Below are positions 13,201-20,430 of a stretch of 62,993 nt of DNA, piece after piece. The translations under genes were made by a program, and so were the position numbers. Below the pieces are notes generated by a model. The model worked only from the letters and a program-made list of their open reading frames with translations, had not been told where the DNA came from and did not search any database. The stretch is from an uncultured Verrucomicrobiota bacterium (GTDB taxonomy: Bacteria; Verrucomicrobiota; Verrucomicrobiia; Opitutales; Opitutaceae), in contig CAIVJE010000003.1 of assembly GCA_903906135.1 (NCBI GenBank), forward strand, positions 1-62,993, read 5' to 3'. How positions within the stretch are numbered: the stretch's first letter is position 1; every line of letters starts with the position of its first letter.

Positions 13201-13398
13201 GCCTTGGTGATTGATTTTAAGACTGACCGGTCTGGGCCGAGTGAGGGCGGACGGGCTGCGGTGGCAAGGCACACGGGCCAGCTTAACCTTTACCGACGTG
13301 TTGCCGCGATTTTAACTGGCCTTCCTCTTGCCCAGATCGAGTGTTTTTTGGTGCTTACCGCGGGGCCTAGTTTAGTGATGGTGCCGCAATCGGTATAA
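10258..13398 (+). CDS. addA: AddA-like UvrD-family helicase-nuclease
   Basis: A 1046-residue superfamily 1A DNA helicase with a C-terminal nuclease. Walker A is ASAGSGKT at residues 11-18, motif Ia follows in ALTFTRKAAGEF, motif II is LLDEFQDTSYTQW with Asp387-Glu388, motif III lies near YVGDVKQAIFAWREGD, motif V is LTIHAAKGLGFELVILPD and motif VI is FYVAMTRAKRAMYVI. The C-terminal RecB-type nuclease shows LVIDFKTDRSG with Asp986 and Lys988 and a following GQLNLYRR motif. This fits AddA, which unwinds DNA from double-strand ends and cuts one strand. Its ATG overlaps the addB stop codon, so translation is probably coupled. RecB is an alternative family name, but no RecC or RecD lies nearby. 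Confidence 0.9.
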   Translation: MKTPGHVMILASAGSGKTYALTNRFVQLLANGAAPERIVALTFTRKAAGEFFDEILRKLAQAAADEAAARRLAIAIEAPSLGSADFRRMLRSVVEAMPRLNLGTLDGFFARIVRSFPLELGLGGDFTLLQASAVRREQRRVQQQLFAANGELSAAQRAFIEAYKRATFGADEKQLTRQLDGWLHQYAEVFLEVPVAAQWGGVAQIWPQGSEWLAPLGEQKAVASQLRAVLPWSALEDGQRVKLEDFLTELVAWPPGAPLAAPLAYLLKNALSVWRELRAGRAEITIDRKKVLFGVAASAALVAAIRLVVGVQLAKNLEQTRGIFTVLEGYDLAYHEAVRRKGQLTFADVQRLLRPDGDRPMLSQAAGGGRLLIDWRLDAKFDHWLLDEFQDTSYTQWTILRNLLDEAVQDAEHRRSLFYVGDVKQAIFAWREGDARLFRQIFEHYNQAAPGAIAERYLTDSWRSGPAVISMVNRVFGDVQAWRALIPVAAATRWAGEWREHTSAKPELGGYAELLQANDEEGRFAETLRILQKVEPGRRGLSVAVIVQKNDTGARLADYLRRVGGLPAVAESDRQIALDNPLTTALLALLRLAAHPGDTFAAEHLAMTPLAALLRASGIDTPAELTARLLAELHADGFAVTIDRWLRALQSSLVATDGFSQLRGRQLVEAAQEFDQTGQRDVAEFLGWAENYTVREVDTAGVVRVLTIHAAKGLGFELVILPDIQGRTMDEMREGLAVQRSDDRQIEWVLDLPSAIFYEADEVLSAHVAARKADAAYESMCKFYVAMTRAKRAMYVIAEPVGASKSKNFPKLLEQTLGDTWAVGDPAWYEGLAATKGKLAPAALAPLDPASVRRVVRLPSRRPSDAHFEGESVRLFAAAGSGAADFGTKVHALFETVEWWHESAAAAWLAARQREGASSEALAEVWRSLHHPQLAAVFRSDGNYSEVWRERIFEVIIDGVWLTGVFDRVLIARDAEGRARSALVIDFKTDRSGPSEGGRAAVARHTGQLNLYRRVAAILTGLPLAQIECFLVLTAGPSLVMVPQSV

Positions 13399-13461
13399 CT
13401 TCACGCTTTACACCGCGCCAGCCCAGTTGCACGTTTCGCCGCTAAACCACTCTCTAACACC

Positions 13462-13563
13462 ATGGGTAATCTCAAAAAGAAACGACGTCTCAAGATGTCG
13501 AAACACAAACGCCGGAAGCGCCTCAAGGCTAACCGCCACAAGAAGCGCACTTGGCAGAAGTAG
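13462..13563 (+). CDS. bS22-like tiny ribosomal protein (AURKAIP1/COX24 domain)
   Basis: A 33-residue, extremely basic protein starting [20 protein letters not shown] and ending KKRTWQK; more than half of its residues are Lys or Arg. The KKRRxKMSKHKxRKRLK pattern is that of AURKAIP1/COX24-domain proteins, known in mycobacteria as ribosomal protein bS22 and in mitochondria as mS38, bound at the decoding region of the small subunit. It lies 63 bases after addA and is followed by a strong terminator, so it is probably a short separate unit. Genes this short are often missed. The ribosomal assignment is from family resemblance. Confidence 0.85.
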   Translation: MGNLKKKRRLKMSKHKRRKRLKANRHKKRTWQK

Positions 13564-13592
13564 TCGCGGCTAAATTTTAGCGAATTTCACCC

Positions 13593-13623
13593 AGCCCGCC
13601 AATTAATATTGGCGGGCTTTTTA
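13593..13623 (+). terminator. Rho-independent terminator after the bS22-like gene
   Basis: A perfect 10-bp stem, AGCCCGCCAA pairing with TTGGCGGGCT across a six-base loop, followed by a T-run. Confidence 0.9.
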
Positions 13624-13786
13624 TCGTAATATAAAATATATAAGTTATTGATATTGAACGATATTTAGAGGTTAATAGTCGCGATTGAATCGATTGATAG
13701 GGGGATGGCCAGGGGCACTTGATGATGGAGCTTGATGCTTCTCTAATTTGTCCGATAGACAAGATGTCCCTCTATTTCAATAACGC

Positions 13787-14839
13787 ATGTTTTTTGCAAC
13801 ACGCCAATATTCTTTCTGCGTCGAAATCGGCGAGCACTCCACGTTATTGGCTAAATTCACGCGTGCGGGCGAGATCACCGTCATTGAGGAGCTAAAATAG
13901 CTGCCCACTGTTGATACGGGTGCGATTGCTGAGTGGATTAAGGGTAATGAGGGGAGGGGCTCCACCGGTTATGCCCATGCAATTTGTGGCATTTATCCAG
14001 CGAAGCGGGTGATTCGGCGCCAAACCATAGACCTTAAGCGGTTGAAGGATCCGGTCTATTTTGACGAAATATACGCCCAGCAATTCCGCTTGGATCCCGA
14101 GAATTACACCATGAGGGCCTTTAATCCAGTGGATGGATTGGATTATGACGCCGGTAAAGGTGCGCAAAGAGAGGTGCTCTTTGCTGGATTGCCATCGGAT
14201 GATATCATCGCGGCACAGGAAAGATTACTCGCTCAGGGTATTTATCCTGAGCGCTTGGAGTTAGGCACGCTGGCACTTCTCGGCGGCCTGACCAATTATC
14301 TGCAATTTAAGCAGATTCAATCCCCGCTCTTGCTGCTGGAGATCGGCGAAGAGCTAACGCAGAGCTTCATCTTGCGCGCCGACGGGGTTGATATTTCACG
14401 ACCTATTCCCAGCGGGATTGCGGCCATGGTGCCCGTGGTGCAAAAAGAGCTCAGCTTAAAGGATGAGGAATCGGCCCGAAAGCTTTTCTATTCGAACACT
14501 TTCGATTTCACCGCGATGGGCGGTACGCTCATCAAGAAATTGCTGAAGGAGTTGCAGTCCTCAATCGGTTTTTATGAAGTGCAGACCGGCCAATCTATCG
14601 GCCATGTTTATTGCACTCAATTACCGAGCAGTCTGGCTTGGCTCGGCGCCGCGTTGGCCGGTGCGCTGGGCGTGGCTCCGCTAAGAATTGATCTGCGGCC
14701 GTGGCTCGATTCCCTTAATATCAAGTTGGCCGAGGGCGTGCTGCCCCATCCGCCAGACGAGCACTGGGCGGGACTATTTTCTCTTATCGCTTCCTACCAA
14801 CCCAATGGCGTTCAATCTATCACTGGCGAAAAAAAATAA
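13787..14839 (+). pseudogene. pilM: pilM-like actin-fold ATPase interrupted by an in-frame amber codon
   Basis: From the ATG at 13787 the frame reads MFFATRQYSFCVEIGEHSTL, a typical PilM start with the phosphate-binding strand, and continues to TAG at 13898-13900 (codon 38). The same frame then continues without shift as LPTVDTGAIAEWIKG and on to the stop at 14839, about 350 codons in all. A CAG to TAG change would explain it. The first standard start downstream is GTG 14009, which would give a 276-residue protein without the N-terminal phosphate-1 region. PilM is the cytoplasmic ring protein linking PilN to the pilus motor. The genes pilN, pilO, pilP and pilQ follow directly and are intact. 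It could be a recent mutation, a sequencing error, or a codon that is read through. Confidence 0.8.
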
Positions 14840-15455
14840 TGCCGCAGCGACGATGGCGTCACCTTGGCATGCCAATTTTCGCAACTACCAGCAGTTGCCG
14901 GACACTAAGGTCGTCCGTACAACTTTTTTCATCAATACGGCGGCGATTGCCGTCGTCCTTGGTCTAATGCTGTGGCTGGGTTTTCGTGAATATCACATTT
15001 ATAATCTACGGATACAAATCGCGGGGTCGCAGAAAGAAATTGATACGCTCGCGAGGGCGAATCGTGAAGCGCTTCGTTTGAATAAGGCCTTTGAGGTGGA
15101 GGCTAAAAAAATAGCAGAGGCTCAAGCGTTTCGCCAAGCGCTGATGAATCCGGCGGAATTTGTTGCGCTCTTGGGGCAGACCTTGCCCAAATCAATTACG
15201 ATTGAATCCGTGGAAGCCCGTCTGGCGGAACCGAACGGAGGGGTGACTTTTATGGTGCGAGGGCAAGTTGCTGGGGAAGCAGGTGAAGCGGCCGGAGTGG
15301 CGGCGGGCTACGTTGATATGCTGCGAGCGCACCCGCGTCTGGGGGCAGTATTCTCGGCTATTAATCTCGCCAATCTTAGTCGTGATGCGCGCAGCAACTC
15401 TCTGACGTTTGATATTTCGCTTCGGGTTAAAGCTGACGGTAAGGAGAAGAAATAA
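14805..15455 (+). CDS. pilN: PilN-like pilus assembly membrane protein
   Basis: A 216-residue bitopic inner-membrane protein. From the chosen ATG at 14805 there is a short cytoplasmic N-terminus, MAFNLSLAKKNNA, corresponding to the conserved Asn-containing peptide by which PilN binds PilM. A transmembrane helix follows (about residues 32-54), then a coiled coil and a periplasmic ferredoxin-like domain. It overlaps the end of pilM by 35 bases in another frame, which argues for coupled expression. The frame is open further upstream inside pilM, but the NLSL peptide fixes the start. The assignment rests on topology and gene order; the sequence itself is divergent. Confidence 0.8.
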   Translation: MAFNLSLAKKNNAAATMASPWHANFRNYQQLPDTKVVRTTFFINTAAIAVVLGLMLWLGFREYHIYNLRIQIAGSQKEIDTLARANREALRLNKAFEVEAKKIAEAQAFRQALMNPAEFVALLGQTLPKSITIESVEARLAEPNGGVTFMVRGQVAGEAGEAAGVAAGYVDMLRAHPRLGAVFSAINLANLSRDARSNSLTFDISLRVKADGKEKK

Positions 15456-15456
15456 C

Positions 15457-16026
15457 ATGACCTTGGCCGATCTTCTCGCGACTTTTAAGAAGCAACCCAT
15501 CGGGTCTGTTTGTGGGGCCTTGGCGATTATTTTGGCTGGGCTGTTATATTTTCGCAATGATCTGATTGCCGAAAATCAAGCAAGCGCTGACGCGAAAGTG
15601 TCTGAGGCGGCCCAAATCCTTAGCAACACGCGATACGCCGAAGGGTTGGCCAAACAAGTGGAGCAGATGCAGGCGTTCGGGAAAGAAATCGATAGTCGGC
15701 TCATTCGGGCCGGCCAGTTAGGGATTAATCTGCAATATTTTTATAAGTTAGAGGCGGAGAGCCAGGTTAAGTTGCTGGATGTGCGCCAGGGTCTTCCGCC
15801 TAAAGTTAGTAAAGGGCTTTATCTGGGCATTCCTTACACCCTATCGGTACAAGGGTCATTCAAGCAGGTGGTCTTCTTTTTGCAGCATTTGGAAAATGGG
15901 CCACATTTTTGCCATTTCACCGCAGCCACTTACAGTAAGGCGGCTAGCGCTGGCGTCGATGCTCCCGGTGGCGCGGCCGGTGGCGTGACCCTCAATCTTA
16001 CCCTCGAATTACTCGGTTTGCCATGA
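15457..16026 (+). CDS. pilO: PilO-like pilus assembly membrane protein
   Basis: A 189-residue bitopic protein starting MTLADLLATFKKQ, one base after the pilN stop codon. A good Shine-Dalgarno sequence, AAGGAG at 15441-15446, precedes this ATG and decides against the start 16 codons upstream. One transmembrane helix covers residues 17-32; a coiled coil and a small periplasmic domain follow. The tail carries a Gly/Ala-rich loop (DAPGGAAGGV). PilO pairs with PilN in the alignment subcomplex joining the inner-membrane motor to the secretin. The family is assigned mainly from order and topology. Confidence 0.75.
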   Translation: MTLADLLATFKKQPIGSVCGALAIILAGLLYFRNDLIAENQASADAKVSEAAQILSNTRYAEGLAKQVEQMQAFGKEIDSRLIRAGQLGINLQYFYKLEAESQVKLLDVRQGLPPKVSKGLYLGIPYTLSVQGSFKQVVFFLQHLENGPHFCHFTAATYSKAASAGVDAPGGAAGGVTLNLTLELLGLP

Positions 16027-16523
16027 TCCCATCTATTTCTAATTTATCCCGATGGGTTTTTGTTCTAGCCGCGGCCGCGAGCCTCGTGGTGGCTCAAGCT
16101 GACGAGGCTGGTGTGCTTAGCCCTAGCAAGCGGCAGGAAATATTGGATAAAGGTAAACAGCTTTTAGCGACCAAGGAGATTGCTGCCCCAGAAGCGGATC
16201 CATTCTATTATACTGAATTAGGGACAAATAACGAAAAGGTGACGGCCTCAGAAATTGCGGAGCTCGCGGCTGGGGCCAAAAAATCTAGCGGACCCTTGAC
16301 GGGGCGAGATAAGCTTCAGGCGATTGCGATGGGGCTTAAGCCAACTTTTTTTATGCGAGGCGGTGAGCCGACGCTTCTTATCGGCTCAAAAAAAATATCT
16401 ATCGGGGGCATTATGACGGTCACCGTTGAAGGAGCTAAATACACTCTCGAGATCGTTTCAATTAACCCCCCGGACTTCACTCTTCTTCTCAATCACGAGC
16501 AATTTACTCGGCCCATTAAATAA
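16023..16523 (+). CDS. pilP: PilP-like periplasmic pilus assembly protein
   Basis: A 166-residue protein with an N-terminal signal peptide (hydrophobic residues 10-24, likely cut after VVAQA). No lipobox cysteine is visible, unlike classical PilP lipoproteins. The C-terminal part (about residues 100-166) contains short beta strands such as TLLIGSKKISIGGIMTVTVE, consistent with the HR beta-sandwich by which PilP contacts the secretin. Its ATG overlaps the pilO stop as ATGA. Sequence identity to known PilP is low; position between pilO and pilQ is the main support. Confidence 0.65.
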   Translation: MIPSISNLSRWVFVLAAAASLVVAQADEAGVLSPSKRQEILDKGKQLLATKEIAAPEADPFYYTELGTNNEKVTASEIAELAAGAKKSSGPLTGRDKLQAIAMGLKPTFFMRGGEPTLLIGSKKISIGGIMTVTVEGAKYTLEIVSINPPDFTLLLNHEQFTRPIK

Positions 16524-16534
16524 ATATCTCCTAT

Positions 16535-18523
16535 ATGAATATTCTACGCTTGGTGCTCATCGCGATTTTTCTCAAGTCTGGCTGTCTGGCGGCATTGGCC
16601 CAGTCGGTCACTCCTTCCGCAAATTCGGCCCTCATCGAATCATCGCCAAAAATAGACCCAGCTGCGCCCGTCAGGACTGCGGCCAGTCGTGATAAGGATA
16701 CGCTCTCGGTTGATTTTCCTGATGAAGATCTGAAAACAATTCTCCGTAATGTCGGGGATCTTTTTGAGCTTAATCTCGTGGTGCCCGACACCCTCGTTGG
16801 GAAAACTTCCATCAAATTGCGGGATGTGACTTGGCGACAGATTTTTCACGTCGTCCTATCGCCGGTTGGTTACTCCTATATCGAAGAAGGTAATATCATT
16901 AAAATTGTTAGCAACGAGCGCCTAAATGATGAGCCCTCATTAACGGAAGTTTTCATCCTCAACAACGCCAAGGCCTCGGATATCAAACCGACGATTGATG
17001 GCCTGGTTAATGGTAAGGATGGAAAAATTGTAATCGACACCCGCAGCAACTCTTTGGTGATCACGGAGCGGCCTTCCCAGTTGAAGCGCATCGCTTCTAT
17101 TATTGAACAACTCGATAAGGCCACGGATCAAGTGATGATTGAGTCCAAATTTGTTGAAGTAACGGATCGTGATATCCGTAATATCGGAGTTAATTGGGCG
17201 TCGCTGCAGGGCCTGCAACTGGGTGTCAGCGGGGTCAATCAGACTTGGGATCGCGGTCGCGGTCAAACCTTGGGGGACGACGTCCAGATCACGGGGGTCA
17301 CGGGCAATGGGGCTACGTCCCAAAATTCTAACGGAACCAGTAGCACAAATACGAGTGGCACCAACGCGAGTGTGACTAATGGTACGTCGGGCAGCACGGC
17401 TAACGGCACGACTGCTAGCACTGGGGCTGGCAATGCCATTGTCTATGCAACTACACCTACTTCGATTGATTCGGCAAACGGAGTTTATGCTACCGCGACG
17501 ATTAATCCAGCTACGGGAGCCGTCAGTGGATTGCCCGCATCGGTTGCCGCGGGCACCGGGGTAGCTAATTACGTGGCGCCAGTGGTAACCGCAGGGACCC
17601 CGCCGACTGTCACTCCAGCAACTTTCACCAGTGTTAATACTTTTAATGGTACCAATGCTAACGGTACCACCGCCAGCACTGCCAATGGGACGACGAGTGC
17701 AACCAGCAATGGCACCACCGGCACAACGGGTCGAACAGTTACCGATGCGGTGGCCAATACGCTGAGTAATTCAGCCACAAATGCGGTTAATTCTCTGATC
17801 GGTCTCACTAATTCTGGTTCCACTAATCGCCTCGCTTCGGCGGTTTTCTCCTCTTCCGATTTTAATGTTATAGTTTCCGCGCTGAAGCAGCAAAACAACA
17901 GCAAGGTCGTATCAAATCCTACGATTGTCACCCTGAACAACACGGAAGCAGTCATTAATATTGGCCAAGAGTTCCCCGTGCCGAGTTATACCTATAACGA
18001 GCAGCGTGGGTCGTTTGAGGTTTCCGGTTTTACCTACAAGCCCATCGGCATTATCCTGAAGGTTACTCCCCAGGTAAACGCGCGTGGCGTCATCAAGCTC
18101 GCGTTGGAGCCAGAGGTTAGCATCCAGAACGGATCCACTTCGTTTGGTGGCGCCGGCGGCGCGCAGATTCCGATTATTGGAACGCGCAAAGTCAAAACCC
18201 AGGTTTCTTTGAAAGATGGTTACACCATGGGCATCGGCGGCCTCATCAGCAGCGCGACCAGCCATGGCGGGACCAAGGTTCCTATTCTGGGCGATATCCC
18301 GTTGTTGGGCCGGTTATTTTCTTCCAAATCAGTTAATGATGAGGCGACGAATCTTCTGATCTTCATCACAGCTAAGACTGTGAGCGCTGATGGGGCTTCG
18401 CCCGAAGAAGTGTTCGATCCTCGCGCAGTGCAGGCGATTGGCATGAGTCGGGAGGATATGCCCGGCAATCGGACGCCCAAGGGCGCCGATATGTTTGCGC
18501 CGGCCTCAGCTAATAAAAAATAA
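16535..18523 (+). CDS. pilQ: Type IV pilus secretin with an Asn-Gly-Thr-rich insert
   Basis: A 662-residue outer-membrane secretin. A signal peptide ends near LAALAQS. An STN/N0-type domain (DTLSVDFPDEDLKTILRNVG), N-domains (VFILNNAKASDIKPTIDGLV; LVITERPSQLKRIASIIEQL) and the secretin core (FNVIVSALKQQNNSKVVSNP, NIGQEFPVPSY, VPILGDIPLLGRLF) are all present. Between the N3 strand ending near residue 240 and the secretin core near residue 430 lies a low-complexity stretch, about residues 250-415, rich in Thr, Asn, Gly, Ala and Ser, with NGT repeated seven times. It replaces the short flexible loop normally found there. The gene follows pilP by 11 bases and a terminator ends the cluster. PilQ forms the pore for the pilus; a type II secretion secretin is the alternative, made less likely by pilMNOP. 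Confidence 0.9.
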   Translation: MNILRLVLIAIFLKSGCLAALAQSVTPSANSALIESSPKIDPAAPVRTAASRDKDTLSVDFPDEDLKTILRNVGDLFELNLVVPDTLVGKTSIKLRDVTWRQIFHVVLSPVGYSYIEEGNIIKIVSNERLNDEPSLTEVFILNNAKASDIKPTIDGLVNGKDGKIVIDTRSNSLVITERPSQLKRIASIIEQLDKATDQVMIESKFVEVTDRDIRNIGVNWASLQGLQLGVSGVNQTWDRGRGQTLGDDVQITGVTGNGATSQNSNGTSSTNTSGTNASVTNGTSGSTANGTTASTGAGNAIVYATTPTSIDSANGVYATATINPATGAVSGLPASVAAGTGVANYVAPVVTAGTPPTVTPATFTSVNTFNGTNANGTTASTANGTTSATSNGTTGTTGRTVTDAVANTLSNSATNAVNSLIGLTNSGSTNRLASAVFSSSDFNVIVSALKQQNNSKVVSNPTIVTLNNTEAVINIGQEFPVPSYTYNEQRGSFEVSGFTYKPIGIILKVTPQVNARGVIKLALEPEVSIQNGSTSFGGAGGAQIPIIGTRKVKTQVSLKDGYTMGIGGLISSATSHGGTKVPILGDIPLLGRLFSSKSVNDEATNLLIFITAKTVSADGASPEEVFDPRAVQAIGMSREDMPGNRTPKGADMFAPASANKK

Positions 18524-18547
18524 GGGTAGCTTGTTTTAACGACCCTC

Positions 18548-18575
18548 AACCGGTGGCCACCCCACCGGTTTTTTT
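18548..18575 (+). terminator. Rho-independent terminator after pilQ
   Basis: AACCGGTGG pairs with CCACCGGTT over a five-base loop, followed by five more T residues; 24 bases past the pilQ stop. Confidence 0.9.
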
Positions 18576-18702
18576 ATGAATAGTTGGGTTGGGGCTTGGC
18601 TATTTTCAAGGTATTCGCGGTTCAGTCTTTTCGGATTTTGCGCCCCAAGGTGAACGATAATATTTGTTAGCCATTTCTGCGGTCGTGTTTAAATTTTGGG
18701 CA

Positions 18703-19743
18703 ATGGCTGGACCCTTGACCTCATCCCCAACGCCGCAACCCCCGCGCGATTTTCAGGAGCTTTTCCATCACGTGAGCCCGCAGATGGCGGCGCTTGATGT
18801 TTTCATGCGCGACCAGGTCGAGCGTTTTGAACCGGAGATTCGCTCGATGGCGGCTTACTGCCTAGATACGACGGGTAAACGCTTGAGGCCAACCTTGGTT
18901 TTTATTTGTGGCTGGCGCGGGGTCGGGGTGGTGGCCGACGAGTTGGTCCGCGTTGCCGGGGTACTCGAGATGGTGCATCTCGCCACCTTGGTGCATGACG
19001 ATATCATGGATCGGGCAGACCTGCGTCGGAATCGCCAGACGGCCTCGCGTAAGTTTGGTCCTGATGCGGCCGTATTATTGGGGGATGCGCTTTTTTCTCA
19101 GGCCCTGCACATTGCCGCACAATTTCCTACGACGGAAGTTTGCCGGCTGGTGTCAGAGTCTACGCGGAAGGTTTGCTCGGGAGAAATCATGCAAACGCTG
19201 CGGCGGCGGGATATTAATATCTCGCTCGCCGATTACCGCCGCATGATCGACTTAAAGACCGCCGAACTATTCCGGGTTTCTTGTCTCCTTGGGGCGCGCC
19301 TTGGTGGCTACGCCGCTGACTTCGTGGCGGCGGCCGATCGGTTTGGTCATCATCTCGGCATTGCTTATCAAATCTATGACGATCTTGCCGATTTTGTTGG
19401 CGAGGAGCAACGGATTGGCAAAACGCTTGGCACTGATTTGGCGACCGGCAAACTAACCTTGCCCTTGATGATGCTGTTGGAGCGAGTGTCAGCCCCCGAG
19501 CGAGCCGCTATCGTGGCCGCTTTGCTGGGGGGGCAGCCTTTAGGATTGGCCGCGAGCCGGCAGCGTATGAAGGAAATGGATGTTGCGGCTGCCGTCCGAG
19601 GGGCGATTGAGGATGAGCTTGATTTCGCGATTGCTGGTTTGAAACCCTATGCGGACTTAGCTCCGGTTCCCTTCATGTTGCAGCTGGCTGATATGTTGCG
19701 CCATCAGGTGGCTGCACTGGAAACGGCCTCGATTGCTGGATAA
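18703..19743 (+). CDS. Trans-polyprenyl diphosphate synthase
   Basis: A 346-residue enzyme that extends allylic diphosphates with isopentenyl diphosphate. Both aspartate-rich motifs are present: FARM in LVHDDIMDRADLRR and SARM in YQIYDDLADFVGEE; GKRLRPTL is the substrate-binding motif. Two bulky/His residues lie just before the FARM (MVHLATLVHDD) and the enzyme is all-trans and long- or medium-chain in type, like IspB/HepT, which make quinone side chains. That fits a genome with complex I. The ATG at 18703 is chosen; a TTG 13 codons upstream is possible. It forms a single unit between the pilQ terminator and the sigma-factor gene 47 bases downstream. Confidence 0.88.
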   Translation: MAGPLTSSPTPQPPRDFQELFHHVSPQMAALDVFMRDQVERFEPEIRSMAAYCLDTTGKRLRPTLVFICGWRGVGVVADELVRVAGVLEMVHLATLVHDDIMDRADLRRNRQTASRKFGPDAAVLLGDALFSQALHIAAQFPTTEVCRLVSESTRKVCSGEIMQTLRRRDINISLADYRRMIDLKTAELFRVSCLLGARLGGYAADFVAAADRFGHHLGIAYQIYDDLADFVGEEQRIGKTLGTDLATGKLTLPLMMLLERVSAPERAAIVAALLGGQPLGLAASRQRMKEMDVAAAVRGAIEDELDFAIAGLKPYADLAPVPFMLQLADMLRHQVAALETASIAG

Positions 19744-19790
19744 TTTCGATTGCTTGGCTCTTTAGCCAATTTAAGCTGTCTTTCCTCGAG

Positions 19791-20423
19791 ATGAATCTGT
19801 CTAAGGTTTTCACCAAGGCTATCATCACCTCCCCTGAGCGTCAGCAGGAGGCGGATGCTGATTTATCCATCGTGAAACGGGTCCAAGCCGGGGAGGTTGC
19901 GGCCTTTGATCAGCTGATTCTTAAATATCGAGAGCGGGTTTTTGGTATTATTTACAATCTGACCTCGAATCGTGAAGATGCTTCCGATCTTACCCAGGAT
20001 GCCTTTATTAAGGCTTTTCAGTCCATCAACCGATTCCAGGGACATTGTTCTTTCTTTACGTGGCTTTACCGGATCGCAGTGAATGGAGCCCTTAGCCACC
20101 TGCGCAAGAATCGGTTACGCACTTTTTTTAGTCTAGAGAAGCTGCATGAAGATGGCGCAAATGCTCAAATCCTTGATCAGCTGACAGATAAGAAAGGGGC
20201 TGATCGGGGGACTTATCTGAAAGAGCTTCAGGAAAAATTGAACGAAGCGCTCCAAAAATTGTCTATCCCGCACAGAACAGTGATTACCCTTTTTGAAATA
20301 GATGGCCTAGGCCACGCCGAAATCGCCGAAATTATGGGCTGCACCGAAGGGACCGTCCGTTCTCGGCTCCATTACGCCAAGCAGTTTCTCCAGGGAGAAA
20401 TGAGCAAGTATCTCAATTCTTAA
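19791..20423 (+). CDS. ECF-type sigma-70 family RNA polymerase sigma factor
   Basis: A 210-residue sigma factor with regions 2 and 4 only. Region 2 shows DLTQDAFIKAFQSINRFQG followed by FFTWLYRIAVNGALSHLRK, with the tryptophan and Arg-Ile-Ala-X-Asn signature of ECF sigmas. Region 4 shows LSIPHRTVITLFEIDGLGHA and the helix-turn-helix EIAEIMGCTEGTVRSRLHYA. The linker (residues about 120-150) is long and charged. The next gene begins seven bases after its stop and encodes a membrane protein with the topology of an anti-sigma factor. The group resembles SigW/RpoE-like stress sigmas, but the regulon cannot be read from this window. Confidence 0.92.
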   Translation: MNLSKVFTKAIITSPERQQEADADLSIVKRVQAGEVAAFDQLILKYRERVFGIIYNLTSNREDASDLTQDAFIKAFQSINRFQGHCSFFTWLYRIAVNGALSHLRKNRLRTFFSLEKLHEDGANAQILDQLTDKKGADRGTYLKELQEKLNEALQKLSIPHRTVITLFEIDGLGHAEIAEIMGCTEGTVRSRLHYAKQFLQGEMSKYLNS

Positions 20424-20430
20424 TTTTCGC

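Noticed and set aside
13624-13786. Riboswitch (cyclic di-GMP type) in front of the pilus cluster
   Set aside because: The conserved GEMM core sequences are absent; only an AT-rich stretch and a five-bp TTGTC/GACAA hairpin are seen.
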